DNA of 64,000 nucleotides from Monocercomonoides exilis (taxonomy: Eukaryota > Preaxostyla > Oxymonadida > Polymastigidae): the NCBI GenBank assembly GCA_001643675.2, contig LSRY02000034.1:992001-1056000 (forward strand), in the 5' to 3' direction. Shown piece after piece: positions 33,587 through 45,300 of this stretch. Each line of letters starts with the position of its first letter. The first letter of the stretch is position 1. The position numbers and the translations under genes are program-made. The notes beneath the pieces were generated by a model. The model did no database searches and had not been told where the DNA came from. It saw nothing but the letters and a program-made list of their open reading frames with translations.

Positions 33587-33980
33587 GGCAATATTTAAGA
33601 AAGGTGGGCAAAATTGATCTGACCCAGTATAATTATATTTTTAGGGTTAAAATTCAAAAATAATCTCTGTATTAATTGTTTGGTTCAGGTTGTAGGGTTA
33701 GCGTAACAGTTCTTGGGCTTAGGGTTTTGTTCCCGCTCTTCTTTTTAGGGTTTGCGCTCGAAAAAAGTGGTTTATTTTTTGATCAATTTTTAGGGTTAGG
33801 GTTTTGTTATAAATATTTGTGTAAGAAAAGTATAGAAAAATAGAGCACTCTAACCGATCAGCACCAGCGACTTGCTAACAAAATTGCAAGTTGGTGAGTC
33901 GAAGGTTCGAACCCGGAGGGGTGCTCTTTTTTGCCTTTATTTAAATAAAAATTTTTTGCCCACCTTTCTTAAATCATGCC
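33587..33980. mobile_element. TIR element, member 2
   Basis: The inner 21-bp inverted repeat is exact (33593-33613, ATTTAAGAAAGGTGGGCAAA plus A, and its complement at 33954-33974). The outer ends are GGCAAT and ATGCC. The inside has five TAGGGTT/TTAGGG-like motifs and ends in a tRNA-like unit with a T-run, in the same order as the element at 9006-9404. Length 394 bp against 399. Flanking 8-mers (TAAATATT and TAAATTAA) agree at only the first five positions, so a target duplication is uncertain. No protein coded. Confidence 0.65.
33842..33927 (+). ncRNA. tRNA-like structured unit in TIR element 2
   Basis: The first seven bases AGAGCAC pair perfectly with the last seven GTGCTCT (33921-33927), followed by TTTTTT. 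Inside, CACCA-gcg-ACTTGC and GCAAGT-TGGTG form an 11-bp hairpin with a bulge. GGTTCGAACCC at 33904-33914 matches a B-box and T-loop. No good A-box and a weak T-stem, so not a standard tRNA. At 86 nt it is about the size of a long-variable-arm tRNA. Confidence 0.4.
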
Positions 33981-35317
33981 TAAATTAACCCTGGGTGACG
34001 TGGTGACTTCTGACGTGACATTTTTTATTATTGACGGACGTAACAAAAAATTCCACGACACAAATCAAAACCATAATATCGATTAATTGTTTTAAAATAG
34101 TTAATGTTAAAAATATAATACATTTTATTTAATTTTTAAATCAGAAAAATACAGAAAAATGTTTTTCTCAAATCTTCCATAATTCATTTTTCACTGCCGT
34201 GTAAGCGGTGAACGGAATTTTGACACGTCACTAACGTCAGTGACTCCTGACTCCACTTCAAGTCAGTTTTTCAAAAAAATCAAAAAATGTGGAAGAAGAA
34301 TAAATAAAACAAATCAAATCAAAGAATTCATATGATTACATTTTTGTCAAAGATGCAACCATAAATTTTTGCTTTTCTTTTCATATTGCAACTATTTTGA
34401 TGGAAGAAAAAATCATAACTCCAAAAAATGAAACCCTATAACACCAATTGAAGTTTATCACAATTGCATAAATATTTGAACTGGAATATTTACCAGGTAG
34501 AGATTTATTAAATATTAATCATGAATTAATGTCTTATTCATTGTTAATCGAAATGAGAAAAGCTTCAAAAACCGTTTTTGAAGATCAAACATCTTTCAAG
34601 AATATGCTGAAACTTTAGAAACATTTTGAATCTCCCACTGGATTATTGATGAAAGTTTATTCTGTAAAAGGATTGCCGCAACTGCTTCTTATTCACAATG
34701 GATAACCCAAAAATAAACAAGAAAAAATAAGAGCATATATACACAAAAAAATCTGAATGCTATTAATTGTTGAGGTTTGTGATGTTTTAATTGAATTAAC
34801 CTGTTGTTTGTTTTGACGAGCAATTCGAATTCTCATCAATAATAAAATAATTTCTTCTGCTTTTAAAGAACAAGGTTTTCAATTTTTGTGAACTTTTATT
34901 GCTTCTCGTTTTCTTTAATTTCAAATGGTCAGCAGTTACTCATCATCCGCTTCTCTTGGCTGAAATTGTTTGGAATTCACGGTTAAAGCAAAGTTAATGA
35001 AGAGACCAGATAAATACATAACGACAAGAAGAGGAGGAGATACAGCTCGGAGAAACGAGATAGCAAGATTCTTTCTATTTATTAAAAGAATATTATGTTC
35101 AAACCAGTTATTCACGGTCAATTTTCAAAGAAAAAATGAAAAGAATAAAGGATGTGTCTTTTTTTAATTGTTTTTGTTTATTCGTTCTATCGAAATGAAG
35201 TGCAGTTAATAATTTTGTTCAAGAATAGAATCTGATTTCTGTTTATTTTTTTTCCCCGTGAAATTGTGATAAATGCAATAGTTTTCATGAATAAAAATTT
35301 ATCTTTCTCCTTTTTTT
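33981..35317. other. Spacer with GTGACG-type motifs
   Basis: Around 33990-34050 and 34210-34260 several GTGACG/CGTCAC motifs occur (CCTGGGTGACGTGGTGAC; TGACGGACGTAAC; CACGTCACTAACGTCAGTGA). CCTGGGTGACGTG recurs as its complement at 37135-37155. The rest is AT-rich; a frame at 34936-35121 (-) is unsupported. Confidence 0.4.
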
Positions 35318-36640
35318 GGAATTCACATAATAATCAGAAACCACTAACAACATTTCAGTATAAAAATTTCTGTCAAGAAAATCAAACATTTCACCTTTGC
35401 TTGTTTTGACATCTTCACATCCATCTTCTTCCATCCTTTCGAATGATCGTCATTTCAATCTCTTTCTTTTCGCTTCTTCCATTTCTTCTTTCTCCTCTTC
35501 TTTCAATCTCGTTGTAATAATTTGAAAGAATTCCAAGCTTTCTCATGTGATCCTGCAATTCAATGTTTGCCTCTGAATTTCCTCCTAAACAGCATAAACA
35601 ACTCCTTCTTTCTGAAAAGCACCAATTTTTACAGTCCTGTTTTATGCTTCTCCTTTTAAATATTCGAGGCATCCGCCGAGAAAGTCTGGACAATTTTTCT
35701 TTGATGCTCGATGCACCTGAACAATGCTGTTGATAAGTTCAACGTATTCTTCATTCCAAAATGTGCATGAGTAAAAAAAATCGAAAATTGTTGTTAACCA
35801 TCTCCTTAATATAAACTCTTCTTTCTCTTCTGTTACTCTTTTTTCTTCTTTTCCTCTCCCCCAATCAATACATCTCATCAACTCTTCCAATTCCCTTCTT
35901 GCCTCTCTCCAAAAGTGCAGCTCATTTTCAATCTCTCTCTCCTAGTTTTTGTTATTGCCCAATCTGTGGATCAAAAACGACTAAGCACATTGATAGGCGA
36001 GTAGTGAAAAATTGTGATGCTTCTGATGATATTTAATGATTTCTTTGATTTTTTTCTAAAAATGGTCTTTTTTCATTTCCTTAAAAAAAGTAAATTATAT
36101 CAATTAAATGAAGAAACGACAATTCAAAATTTATCAATAAACAAATCAAACCGAACACATATTAGAATTGCTCAGAGCCAGCAAAGCCATTTCCACCTCA
36201 TTTAATGTTTTCTCGTTTTCCTCTTTCCTCGATACAGCGTTCTGGTGCCATGGCATACAAATCGATTGTATTTCTGAAGAAGTCATAACTTATAAAAAAA
36301 ACAGCATCTACAAAGATTAATCAGCAGTTTTTCGTTCTTTCCTTCTTTCTTATCGTTTTCGTCAATTATCATCCTTTCAAATCTTTTCCTCATATAAATT
36401 TCTGAAAGGCTTGAGTGATTATTCTTTTCAGCTTATTGCAATATCTCAATTGCTCCAACAATAGAAAGATATTCACAATCGATATTATCATTTTTTCGTT
36501 CATCTTTCATATTTTTTCGATGGTTCAGCAGTGAAAATAGAGTAAATATTGAAGATATTCATATCCTTCATTACTTCATTCATTTCTTCGATTTTTGTTT
36601 CTTCCCTTCCTCAATGCAATCACAAGTTTACAAAATAATT
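35318..36640 (-). pseudogene. Charged helical family, copy 5 (heavily decayed)
   Basis: The family order is visible across frames. Exon 2 pieces at about 36600-36140 include KIEEMNEVMKDMN, IDENDKKEGKNEKLLINLC and, downstream, MRWKWLCWL. Exon 3 pieces at about 36060-35318 include EIKEIIKYHQKHHN, LLAYQCA followed by TAG, ENELHFWREARRELEELM, CTFWNEEYVELINSIVQV, EEMEEAKRKRLK and SDYYVN. At least two in-frame TAG codons and several frameshifts are present, and no leader exon was found. The oldest copy in the window. Confidence 0.75.
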
Positions 36641-37038
36641 CTGACATTCAAAAAAAAAATAAACAAATGCAATTATCATGACTTTTATGCTAAATTAAAA
36701 TTTCGCACCCATGTATTTTTCTGTGTTGTACAATTTATATCTTTAAGATAGGAAATAAAATTTAGCATGCATTGCCATTTTGATTTAAAAAGAGAATTTG
36801 CATATTCTTTCACTAAATAAATCATGCCATATTATTAACACAAAAAGCGCAAAAACCATTCCTGTGCCTACACAATTCTTTCGTACACATGCATTTTTTC
36901 ACAACTATTAATGCAAAACATAGTTTCATTTTTTATAAATTTACGTTGTAATGGGATTTTTGTGAAATACAAAATTCTTTTGAAGACGTAGTTTAACATG
37001 CCATAATTAACAAAATATTTTTTCCCAAAAAGAAAAAT

Positions 37039-37103
<65 letters not shown>

Positions 37104-37248
37104 AAAGTGGAAAACTGGTGACGGACGTGACGATATTTTTTCTTCACGTCACCCAGGCTTAGGCCTAAATATTTAATTTCAATGAAAATTGAAAATTGAA
37201 ATTAATAAATTAATAGATTGGACTTAAGATCATAACCATAATAAAAAA
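36641..37248. repeat. Spacer with a T homopolymer
   Basis: 37041-37102 is an uninterrupted run of about 62 T. It is followed by CTGGTGACGGACGTGACG and CACGTCACCCAGGCTTAGGC (37116-37165), related in inverted orientation to 33990-34030. No gene. Confidence 0.6.
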
Positions 37249-38631
37249 ATGACAACAGCTGTGGAACAAAAGAGAATTGCTGGACAAAGGATATTACTTG
37301 CTGCAATGAAATCTTCAGATTACAGAAGGATTGACAATCTGACTGAACGGATGGAGCGCGTTGTGCTTGATGGAGTTGTCAGGATTACAGACATTATAAA
37401 CTCCATGGAATTCTCACGCAAAAGGATTAAAAATGCTGTTCGTGCGCTGAGAAGCAAAAGGCTGGTTTCTAAAGTTGGAAGACCGCAATTTGTGATAGGT
37501 GACAAAGAACAAATTGTGCTGAATGAAATCATTATTGAATCAAGATCTGGAAGTATTTGCCTTGAAGGAAAGTTCGCGAACTGGTTTGTTGTTCCAAAAT
37601 AATATATAATTCAAATAAATAAAAAAGATGGAAAAATCTTTGAAACGTTTCAAATGACAAAAACTCACTTTATGAAAATGTTTCAGTAGCCACAGCCTAA
37701 TACTTGGTGAAGTGCTATCCAATGTTGAAAAGAAGCACTCCAAATAACGTTGATGTTTATCACACTGAAATGTCGTGCCAAATGTTCTGCAGCCCTGGTA
37801 TTCATAACTGGACAGTTTGCATGAAAAAATGAATACTGCAGAGAACTTATATTCATCATGGATGAGTCATCACTAAGAGTTTCCACCAATTCAAGACTGA
37901 GCGTGGTTCATCCAAAAAATGAAAATCCAGGATTTCGCAAAGAACCACCAAAAATGACGAATTCAACTTTTGTTTCTGCAGTGGCTGCTGATGGATTTGC
38001 ACTTCCTTCTGTGATTCTATGGCCTGGCAAAAGTCTTCCTGATGAAATGAAGCAGCTGCTGTCGCAGACTCTGGATATATGGTCGAACGAAAGTGGTTGG
38101 ATGGACTGCAACCAACTCAAAATGTTCGCACTTTCAATACTCCTTCAAGGAATTATCAATCACAGTAAGCGCATGTCACTCGAAAATTCTGCATGCGGAC
38201 TTCTCATCGACTCACACATTTCTCGAACAGATCCGACAATCTGGAGAGAATTTCAAAAAGAAAATAACGACTTTATCACCTTCATTCCTCACAGCACACA
38301 TATCACCCAGCCTCATGACAGAGGAGTCTTCGCTGTTCTCAAAACAGAACTGCAAACAAAATATGAACCTCCATCTTCATCGACATCTTCATCAAAAAGA
38401 ACATCTCTTGTGGATGCTCTCCCTCAAGAAATTCATCCCGCCCTCTCACTTGCTGTCATTCAAAAAGCCTTCGCAACAAGTGAAGTTCTTCATAACGAAT
38501 CTGGACCTATTCTCATTGAGCTGCCAGAAACTTCGAAATATTGTCCTTCAACTCATTCAAACAGATTCGACTTCTATGGAAAACCGATATCAGATAAGAA
38601 GCTTCTGAATGATTGGAGTGGACATTTATGA
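37249..38631 (+). mobile_element. Decayed pogo/Tigger-type (DDE_1) transposase
   Basis: The N-terminal frame 37249-37602 has a helix-turn-helix-like region (ITDIINSMEFSRKRIKNAVR, then GRPQFVIGDKEQIVLNEII). The catalytic frame 37858-38631 has MDESSLRV, AADGFALPSVILWPGKSL, LLIDSHISRTDP and HSTHITQPHDRGVFAVLKTE, typical of CENP-B/pogo/Tc1-like DDE_1 enzymes. The three acidic residues are Asp in DES, Asp in IDSH and Asp in PHD, with 35 residues between the second and third. The middle (37603-37857) needs an intron (possible gtttgt..ttcag) plus at least two frame changes, so the gene is broken. Terminal repeats were not found. Likely a fossil element. Confidence 0.8.
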
Positions 38632-38885
38632 ATAAAAGAAGAAGAAAAAGTTGATGGTGAAAAGAATTCATATGAAGAAATGAAAGAAGCAGAGCAAAAA
38701 GAAGATAATGAATTAGAGTCTTTGGTTGAAATGAAAAAAAAAGAGAAAATTTGAAGTGTAAGCAGATGATCATGAAAATGAAAAGGAAGAAATCAATGTA
38801 ATTGAAAGGAAAAAATGAAAAAGAAAAATTGTACGTAAATTGGATTTGTCATTTGTGTTTTTTTAATTTTTTTTTAATTTTTTTT

Positions 38886-39163
38886 ACATGGGGAAAAATA
38901 TTTTGATTCAGGCATTTTCATTGAAAAATTATGCACTTTTCATTGACTTTTTGAGATCAAAAAATATAGAAAAAATGGGTTCATTTATTGAAATTCGAGA
39001 TATGACACAACACTTTATATTTTGATTTCAACGATGCATGTTTTCGGATATGAAAAACAAATTTATTTTGGAATCTGAGAAAGTGAAATAAAGTTATGAG
39101 TGAAACAATATTTTTATGCCTTGTGCAAAAAATGCTTGAAAATCCATATTTTCCTCCATATCG
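38886..39163. mobile_element. Second MITE family, member 2
   Basis: Termini ATGGGGAAAAATATTTTGAT and, from the right, ATGGAGGAAAATATGGATTT are about 75 % alike over 38 bp as inverted repeats. Internal segments match 12953-13228 in order. It lies 250 bp downstream of the transposase remnant and could have been mobilised by, or be the 3' end of, such an element. An A-rich tract (39165-39222) follows. Confidence 0.55.
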
Positions 39164-39201
<38 letters not shown>

Positions 39202-40329
39202 AAAAAAAAAAAAAAAAAAAAAACCACATATGAAGTTTATATATTAATATTTTGACGTTCACAAATCAGAAAAATTCAATCACAAAAAAAGTGAAGATTC
39301 ATTAGTTAAATCCACTATATTTTGTGAATCATTCAAAAAAAGAAAACAATAGAATGTCATAATAAAGGAAAGGAAAGAAAAAAATTTCTTTTTATTGTTT
39401 TGAAATTCACTATTTGATTCGTTATTATTCAGAAGTTGCTGCTCTTGGATCAATATCTGAATTATCAAGCAAATTGAAACTTAATTTTTTTTTATTTTTT
39501 TTTTTAAATATATTTTATTAGAAAAAAAATCAATAAATTGATGTATTAAAATCTAAAAAATAAGATAAAAATTTATTGAAAGAATTGATAAATTTATTTC
39601 TCTCAGAAAGAATTCTATCGTTTGAAATTTAATTATCTTCAAATCCACAAAGGAAAATATTGATTGTTCCAACTCTTTGGAAGAACATTTTTTGAAAGCA
39701 TTGCTTCAGCATTTTGAACATTTCTTTCGTTTTTAACATTTGAATTTTGAAAAGATCAAAACTTGGACAAAAGTGTGTTTCAGAAAATGATCAGTCTTGT
39801 TTGTTTTGAAAGAATATATTCAAAGGATTTTTGTTGATTAATGCCAGGAGAATTTTCAATTATTATGAATTTTCAAAGTCAACGAAATTTTGGATGAATT
39901 TGATTCGAATTATCGAAAAATACTCTTGCATGAAGCATCTGTTAATAATTAAAAAAGCTTCCTTATTTGAAAAAAATCTGTTCATATGAATCGACAGATC
40001 GAATTCACATTTCAACAAATTAACAAAAAACCCTTCTGAAAAATTTAACATACAAAAACAACTCTGAATAACAATCATAAAATAAAATGCTTTCTTTGAA
40101 GAAATGATAAAAAAATAAAAAAAGAAACTCTCTCAAGAAATTGCCAATAAAAAATCAACATAAACTTAAACAGCAGAAAGTACCAACTTCGAAAGAAAAA
40201 TTAAAATTAAATAAAATCAAAACAAACATGAAAATGTACATTAACATTACAACACGTACACTCAAATTTAACAGTGATAAATGGTAAACAATTAGAAAAA
40301 ACCTCAATAATAAAGCTTGCTTGTGCGCA
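39164..40329. other. A-rich tract and spacer
   Basis: 39165-39222 is almost pure A. The remainder is AT-rich with no supported feature. Confidence 0.5.
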
Positions 40330-41559
40330 TTAAGCGTATTCATCATCTTTAATAATTGCTCCTGCTTCTGCTCCAACTTCCACATATTCGACTGTTCTGG
40401 CAGAATTGTTACTCTTCAGATTTCCCGCTCCTCCATCGCTTCCTAACATTACTTGCTTTGCCATCATATTTTCCATTTCAATTGCAGCCTCATGGCTTAA
40501 TTTTTCGTTTTCTTCCTTTTCTTTTCTTTCTTCCTCCTCTCTATCGATTTTTTCTTCGAACTTTCTTTCTTCTTTTGACAAAAGCCATCTCCACTCTTCT
40601 TTTCTTCTCCAGTCTTGAATTCTATGCTCCACACATGGAAGCATGACTCCTTTCAATTCGCTCGAAAATGTACTCCACGACAAGTCTCTCTCCACTCCCC
40701 ATGAATCCATGCATGTTGAAAAGCATTTAATAAATGACACAAATAAAAAGCACGTGAAAAAAGATGCTCCAATGATGATCATTACAACTCCGGCATTCCC
40801 CGAAATGGATGTTCCAACAAATAAAAATACAAATCCAGCAACAAGCAGGAGCATCAAAAATATAAAGACTTTTGATTCTGTGAGACAAAATCGATTATTG
40901 CAAGCAACCCTTTTCTTCTCTTTTTCCCAAATTCGTTTGAACTCGGTTATCACAGCTTTTTGATCTTCATCAAGGCATCTATCGTTTAGAAAAGTGTCAT
41001 TTTCTATTGATTTCCTGGCAACTTCGCGCTGAACGTCTGTCGAACGTAAAAATGGAATTTTTTCCTTTTCTGGCTCCTTTACCGCTTTGATCCCTTTCAT
41101 TAGCTGAGAAAAGAATTGCCGAGAAGGTACGCCTTCTTCGTCGATAATTGGAGCAACAAAGCTTAATTCCCATTTATTCTTCGGGGCAGCAGCTCCCAAA
41201 TTGGTAGGAGGATCACAACTTATTTCACCTGCAACTGGAACTGAATTGTTAACTCCCTCAAGATTTGGTGGTGTTGCAGTATATGCGTTAATGTTATCTG
41301 ATGTGGGCAAACTTGGCAATGGAACGGAATTTGTTGATTGAGCCTGAACTTGAGAAACAACTTTCCAAAATTCTGCCTTTTCTGCAATACTGAGTGTTTC
41401 TGAAAAATTTTCCAAGTCGATAGGCAATGGCAAAGAAGGCAAGAACTTTGAAAAGAGGCTTATACATTTATTCTTAAGATCCTCTGGCAATTGCGCAGCA
41501 AATTCCCTTATTTGTTGCGGGATATTATGTTCAATCGATTCAAAGGATTCTTTATCCAT
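40330..41559 (-). CDS. Two-span membrane protein with a charged coiled-coil tail
   Basis: One exon, 409 residues, not recognised. Residues 1-225 are soluble: helical N-terminus (IPQQIREFAAQLPEDLKNKC), a Pro/Ser/Asn-rich linker at about 75-125, and a helical region with two Cys pairs near the membrane (ACNNRFCLTESK). Membrane spans at about 231-249 (VFIFLMLLLVAGFVFLFVG) and 257-277 (GVVMIIIGASFFTCFLFVSF) are joined by a very short loop, so both ends face the same side, probably the cytosol. Residues about 310-360 are a Glu/Lys/Arg coiled coil (KEERKFEEKIDREEEERKE). No signal peptide. Low-complexity content is modest for this window. Divergent from XRN1 (768 bp between starts). Confidence 0.75.
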   Translation of the reverse strand: MDKESFESIEHNIPQQIREFAAQLPEDLKNKCISLFSKFLPSLPLPIDLENFSETLSIAEKAEFWKVVSQVQAQSTNSVPLPSLPTSDNINAYTATPPNLEGVNNSVPVAGEISCDPPTNLGAAAPKNKWELSFVAPIIDEEGVPSRQFFSQLMKGIKAVKEPEKEKIPFLRSTDVQREVARKSIENDTFLNDRCLDEDQKAVITEFKRIWEKEKKRVACNNRFCLTESKVFIFLMLLLVAGFVFLFVGTSISGNAGVVMIIIGASFFTCFLFVSFIKCFSTCMDSWGVERDLSWSTFSSELKGVMLPCVEHRIQDWRRKEEWRWLLSKEERKFEEKIDREEEERKEKEENEKLSHEAAIEMENMMAKQVMLGSDGGAGNLKSNNSARTVEYVEVGAEAGAIIKDDEYA

Positions 41560-42326
41560 TTTTCAGATCTTTTATTCTTTCAATTAATGATTACCCTTAA
41601 TAAAGTTACAGAAGTAATTTTTGTTTTTCTTTTTTTTTTCCAAAAAAGAAATATCTTTCGGTCTATGAAGAAAAAACTTTGTGTTATGTTTTGTTGTCTT
41701 TTAACATTTTATCGCTTTAAATATTCGAAGTTCAACTTAATAGAAACATGTGAAATTTTCATCATTAAAACAATCATGATTTGATTAATAGAAAAAAAAT
41801 AAGATTTATCGAATAAAAGATTTCACACGTTCGAAAAAATGATTTTATTCCCACCTTAATCTGTTTTCTTTTTAATTATAAATTTTTGCGAACAAATTAT
41901 AATTTGGAAATCTGTCAGGAAAAAAAGTCTTTTTTTTTTTTAAATTTTTTTTCATATTAAATTTTTTTCTCCTTTTTTAGTCAAAGTTTCTTTTCTTTTG
42001 TTTTTTCAAAAAGAAACGTACTGGATAGAGAGACATACGAATCATGAAAAATAAAAATTACAAAAAATATATCACGATTTATCGAAACAGAAATGACTTT
42101 TATTTGTATAAAAAAACTAAAAAATGATTATAATTAGGATTATTTGAATTGCACAATATGTCTTTGATATCATGAAATAATGATGCTTTCATGGATTGAT
42201 TTCATGAGGATATTTCAACAAAGGCAAATGAATGAAATGAGAGAATATTGATCAAGAACATAATTCAGATCACTGATAGAAGATTATTTTATTGTTGTTT
42301 GTGCGAAGCGAAAAAGAGATTGAGAA
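41560..42326. other. Divergent intergenic region
   Basis: Lies between the minus-strand membrane-protein gene and XRN1 and must hold both promoters. AT-rich; no specific motif can be supported. Confidence 0.5.
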
Positions 42327-45300
42327 ATGGGAATACCAAAATTATTCAGGTATTGAAACAATGTATTATCATTTTAAGTAAAATTATCACCATTGTTGCG
42401 CAGATGGATAAGCGAGAGATATCCGTTGATTTTATCGCCAGCTAATGTTTTTACTTGTCCTGAAATCGGTTTTTCTCTTAAATATTTGACTTTAATTCTT
42501 TATTCAATTTGAAAAACGTCATGTTTTTTTTGTAAAACAATTATTGAACGAAATAATAAACATTTGCAAATTTAACAATTAGACAATTTATATCTTGACT
42601 CAAACGGAATTATTCATAACGCAACGCATGGGAATCAAGGAATTACGCACCAGCTAACAGATGAAGAAATGATAGCAGGAATATTTCAATACATTGATAG
42701 GCTATTTCAGATAGTTAAGCCCAAAAAGCTTCTTTATATTGCTGTTGATGGTGTTGCTCCACGTGCAAAACTGAATCAACAACGATCTCGCCGTTTTAGA
42801 ACAGCTCGTGATAGAGAAATAGCTGTTCAAGAAGCAAGAGCAAAAGGGGAAGATGTACCAACTGAGGTGTTTGATAGTAACTGCATCACTCCTGGTACAG
42901 AATTTATGTTTAGATTATCGGAGTGGCTTAAATACTATGCATCAATAAAAATGAGTACCGACAAAGCCTGGGCTGGTGTTAGTGTTGTTGTGTCTGGATG
43001 TGACACACCTGGCGAAGGAGAACACAAGATCATGTCGTTTATTCGCGCACAGAGAAGCCAGCCAGGATATGACGGATCGACTTCGCATTGCATTTACGGG
43101 CAAGATGCAGATCTGATTATGTTGTCACTTGCTACCCACGAGCCAAACTTTGTGGTACTTCGAGAAGAAGTTAAGTTTGGGAGTGCCAATAGCGGTGGAG
43201 GCGGGGGAAAAGAAGACGACCGGCCAACAGCGGACAAAACACAATTCCAGTTTCTGCACATTACACTTCTGAGAGAGTATCTGGAGAAGGAGCTGAGCGG
43301 GGTGAAAGGGCGCCTGCGCTTCGAGTACGACTTCGAGCGGCTGATTGACGATTTCGTGCTTCTATGCTTTTTTGTGGGCAACGACTTTATTCCGAAGATG
43401 CCTGGGCTGGACATTGCTTCAGGCTCGCTCAGTGAGATCTTCCAGTTGTATGTGGAGCTGCTGCCGTCGCTGCCAGACTACATCACTAACCACGGGCGAG
43501 TGGATTTCCGGTCTTTTGAGAGGATCTGCCAGGGTCTGGCGTCGATGGAAAGGAGCCATTTTGCTGAGCTCGATGAGAACGAAGAGACTTTCGGGTCAGG
43601 GTCGTATTCACGCTCGTCTGGAAAAGGCGCAGGCGAATGGAAAGACGGTGAGTGGGTGAGTGGAGGAGGCGAAGGGATGCAGCAGAAGAGCGACAGAATC
43701 TGCTGTGACCACGTCGAACAGAACACACAACACAGAAATTTGGAGCAAGACAGCACTTCCAGTGCTAATGCATTAGGCACACCGTTAACATCTGCTGCTT
43801 CTCTTTCTCCTGCACATGCCTCTGCTCCTCATCAGCTTCCTCATCTTTCTCCATTTGACATCGCTTTGAGATGCCCCTCGTGGCGTTCCTCGTATTACAA
43901 GCGCAAGTTCGGGTATTCTGCGCCACCGCTGTATGTTTCTGAAGCGTGCATTGTGCATTCGAAGGATAAACACCATCTGAGAGAGGCTGCAAGAGAAATG
44001 AGGGGAGACGACGAGGAATATGAGGGAGAGGAAGATGGAGAAGGAGAAGAAGAAGGAGAAGGAGACTATTATTATGGCAACAAAGAACTTGGTGGTTATT
44101 CGCGCACATCATCAAAATGGGAGAGAAAAGGAGGGCTGATCGAAAGGCCTGATCAATACAGCAGCACACAATCTCAATCACAACCGTCTTCATCATCATC
44201 ATCTTCTTCTCCTCATTCACTTGTCCCCAAGCGCTCGTCTGTGTTTGATCCATCGCGTGAGCGGCAGTTCAGTCTGCACAGCACCTCCACTCCGCAGCAC
44301 AAGCCCTTCCGCGATCTCGTCTTCCATTACTTAGAGTCCATCCAGTGGGTCTTTTCCTATTACATCTCTGGCTGCCCGTCCTGGGGCTGGTTCTATCCTT
44401 ACCTCTACGCCCCGCTCCTGTGCGATCTGTGCGACTTGTCTTCCTTCCCCCCCATCGCCTTTGTGGAGGACAAACCTCTCCTTCCCTTTGAGCAGCTGCT
44501 GGCGGTGCTGCCGACAGCGTCGTGTGCTCTGCTTCCAGCGCCGTTCAGACCGCTTATGCAGAGCGAGGAAGTGGTGGTGAGGCAGAAAGTGGATGAGGAA
44601 GGGAACTTTGTGGGGAGTGCGTTGCTTGTGGGAGAAGGAGGAGGAGGAGGAATGGATGGGAATGAGGATGAGGATGATGAAGGAGATGATGATAACAAGA
44701 AAGCTATCAATGAAGATTATTCTTCAGCTGCGGGTAAAGCCGCAGCAGGGCAAAGCGAACAAATCGAAAAGAAGAAGAAAACAAAACTTAGAACAGTTTC
44801 GCGCCGTTTTATTTCTCCGATCGCGGCATTTTATCCGAAGGAGTTTGAAGTTGACATGGAGTTCTGCAAGATGCCATGGGAAGGGGTGTGTGTGCTGCCA
44901 TTCATCGATGTGGAGCTGCTGAAGCAGACGGCGCAGACGATCTATCCTCTTTTGTCGAGTTTGGAGCTGCGGCGCAACCAGCACCAGTTCAGCACTTTGT
45001 TTCGGTCTCCACATCATCCAGACTTCAGAATGGACATGATGCTCATCTCGTTCATACAGGAAGAGAACGAAAGAGGAAACGGAGGAGAAGCAAATGGAAT
45101 TAATTCTTCTTCTTCTTCTTCTGCCTCATCCTCTTCTCTATACAAACACCCTCTTCCTTCACACACCCATCTCTTGTCGCATCTCTTCCCTTCTTTTGTT
45201 CTGACTCCCCCAATCGACCATCCTGCTTTCCTTTCTGTTTCCAACTGCCGAATTGTGCAGCAGCCCGCGGTGCCCCACGACACACGGCCGATGCTGGCAG

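Noticed and set aside
33842-33927. A functional tRNA gene
   Set aside because: The acceptor ends pair, but there is no proper D-arm, the T-stem is mispaired and no seven-base anticodon loop with a standard stem is formed.
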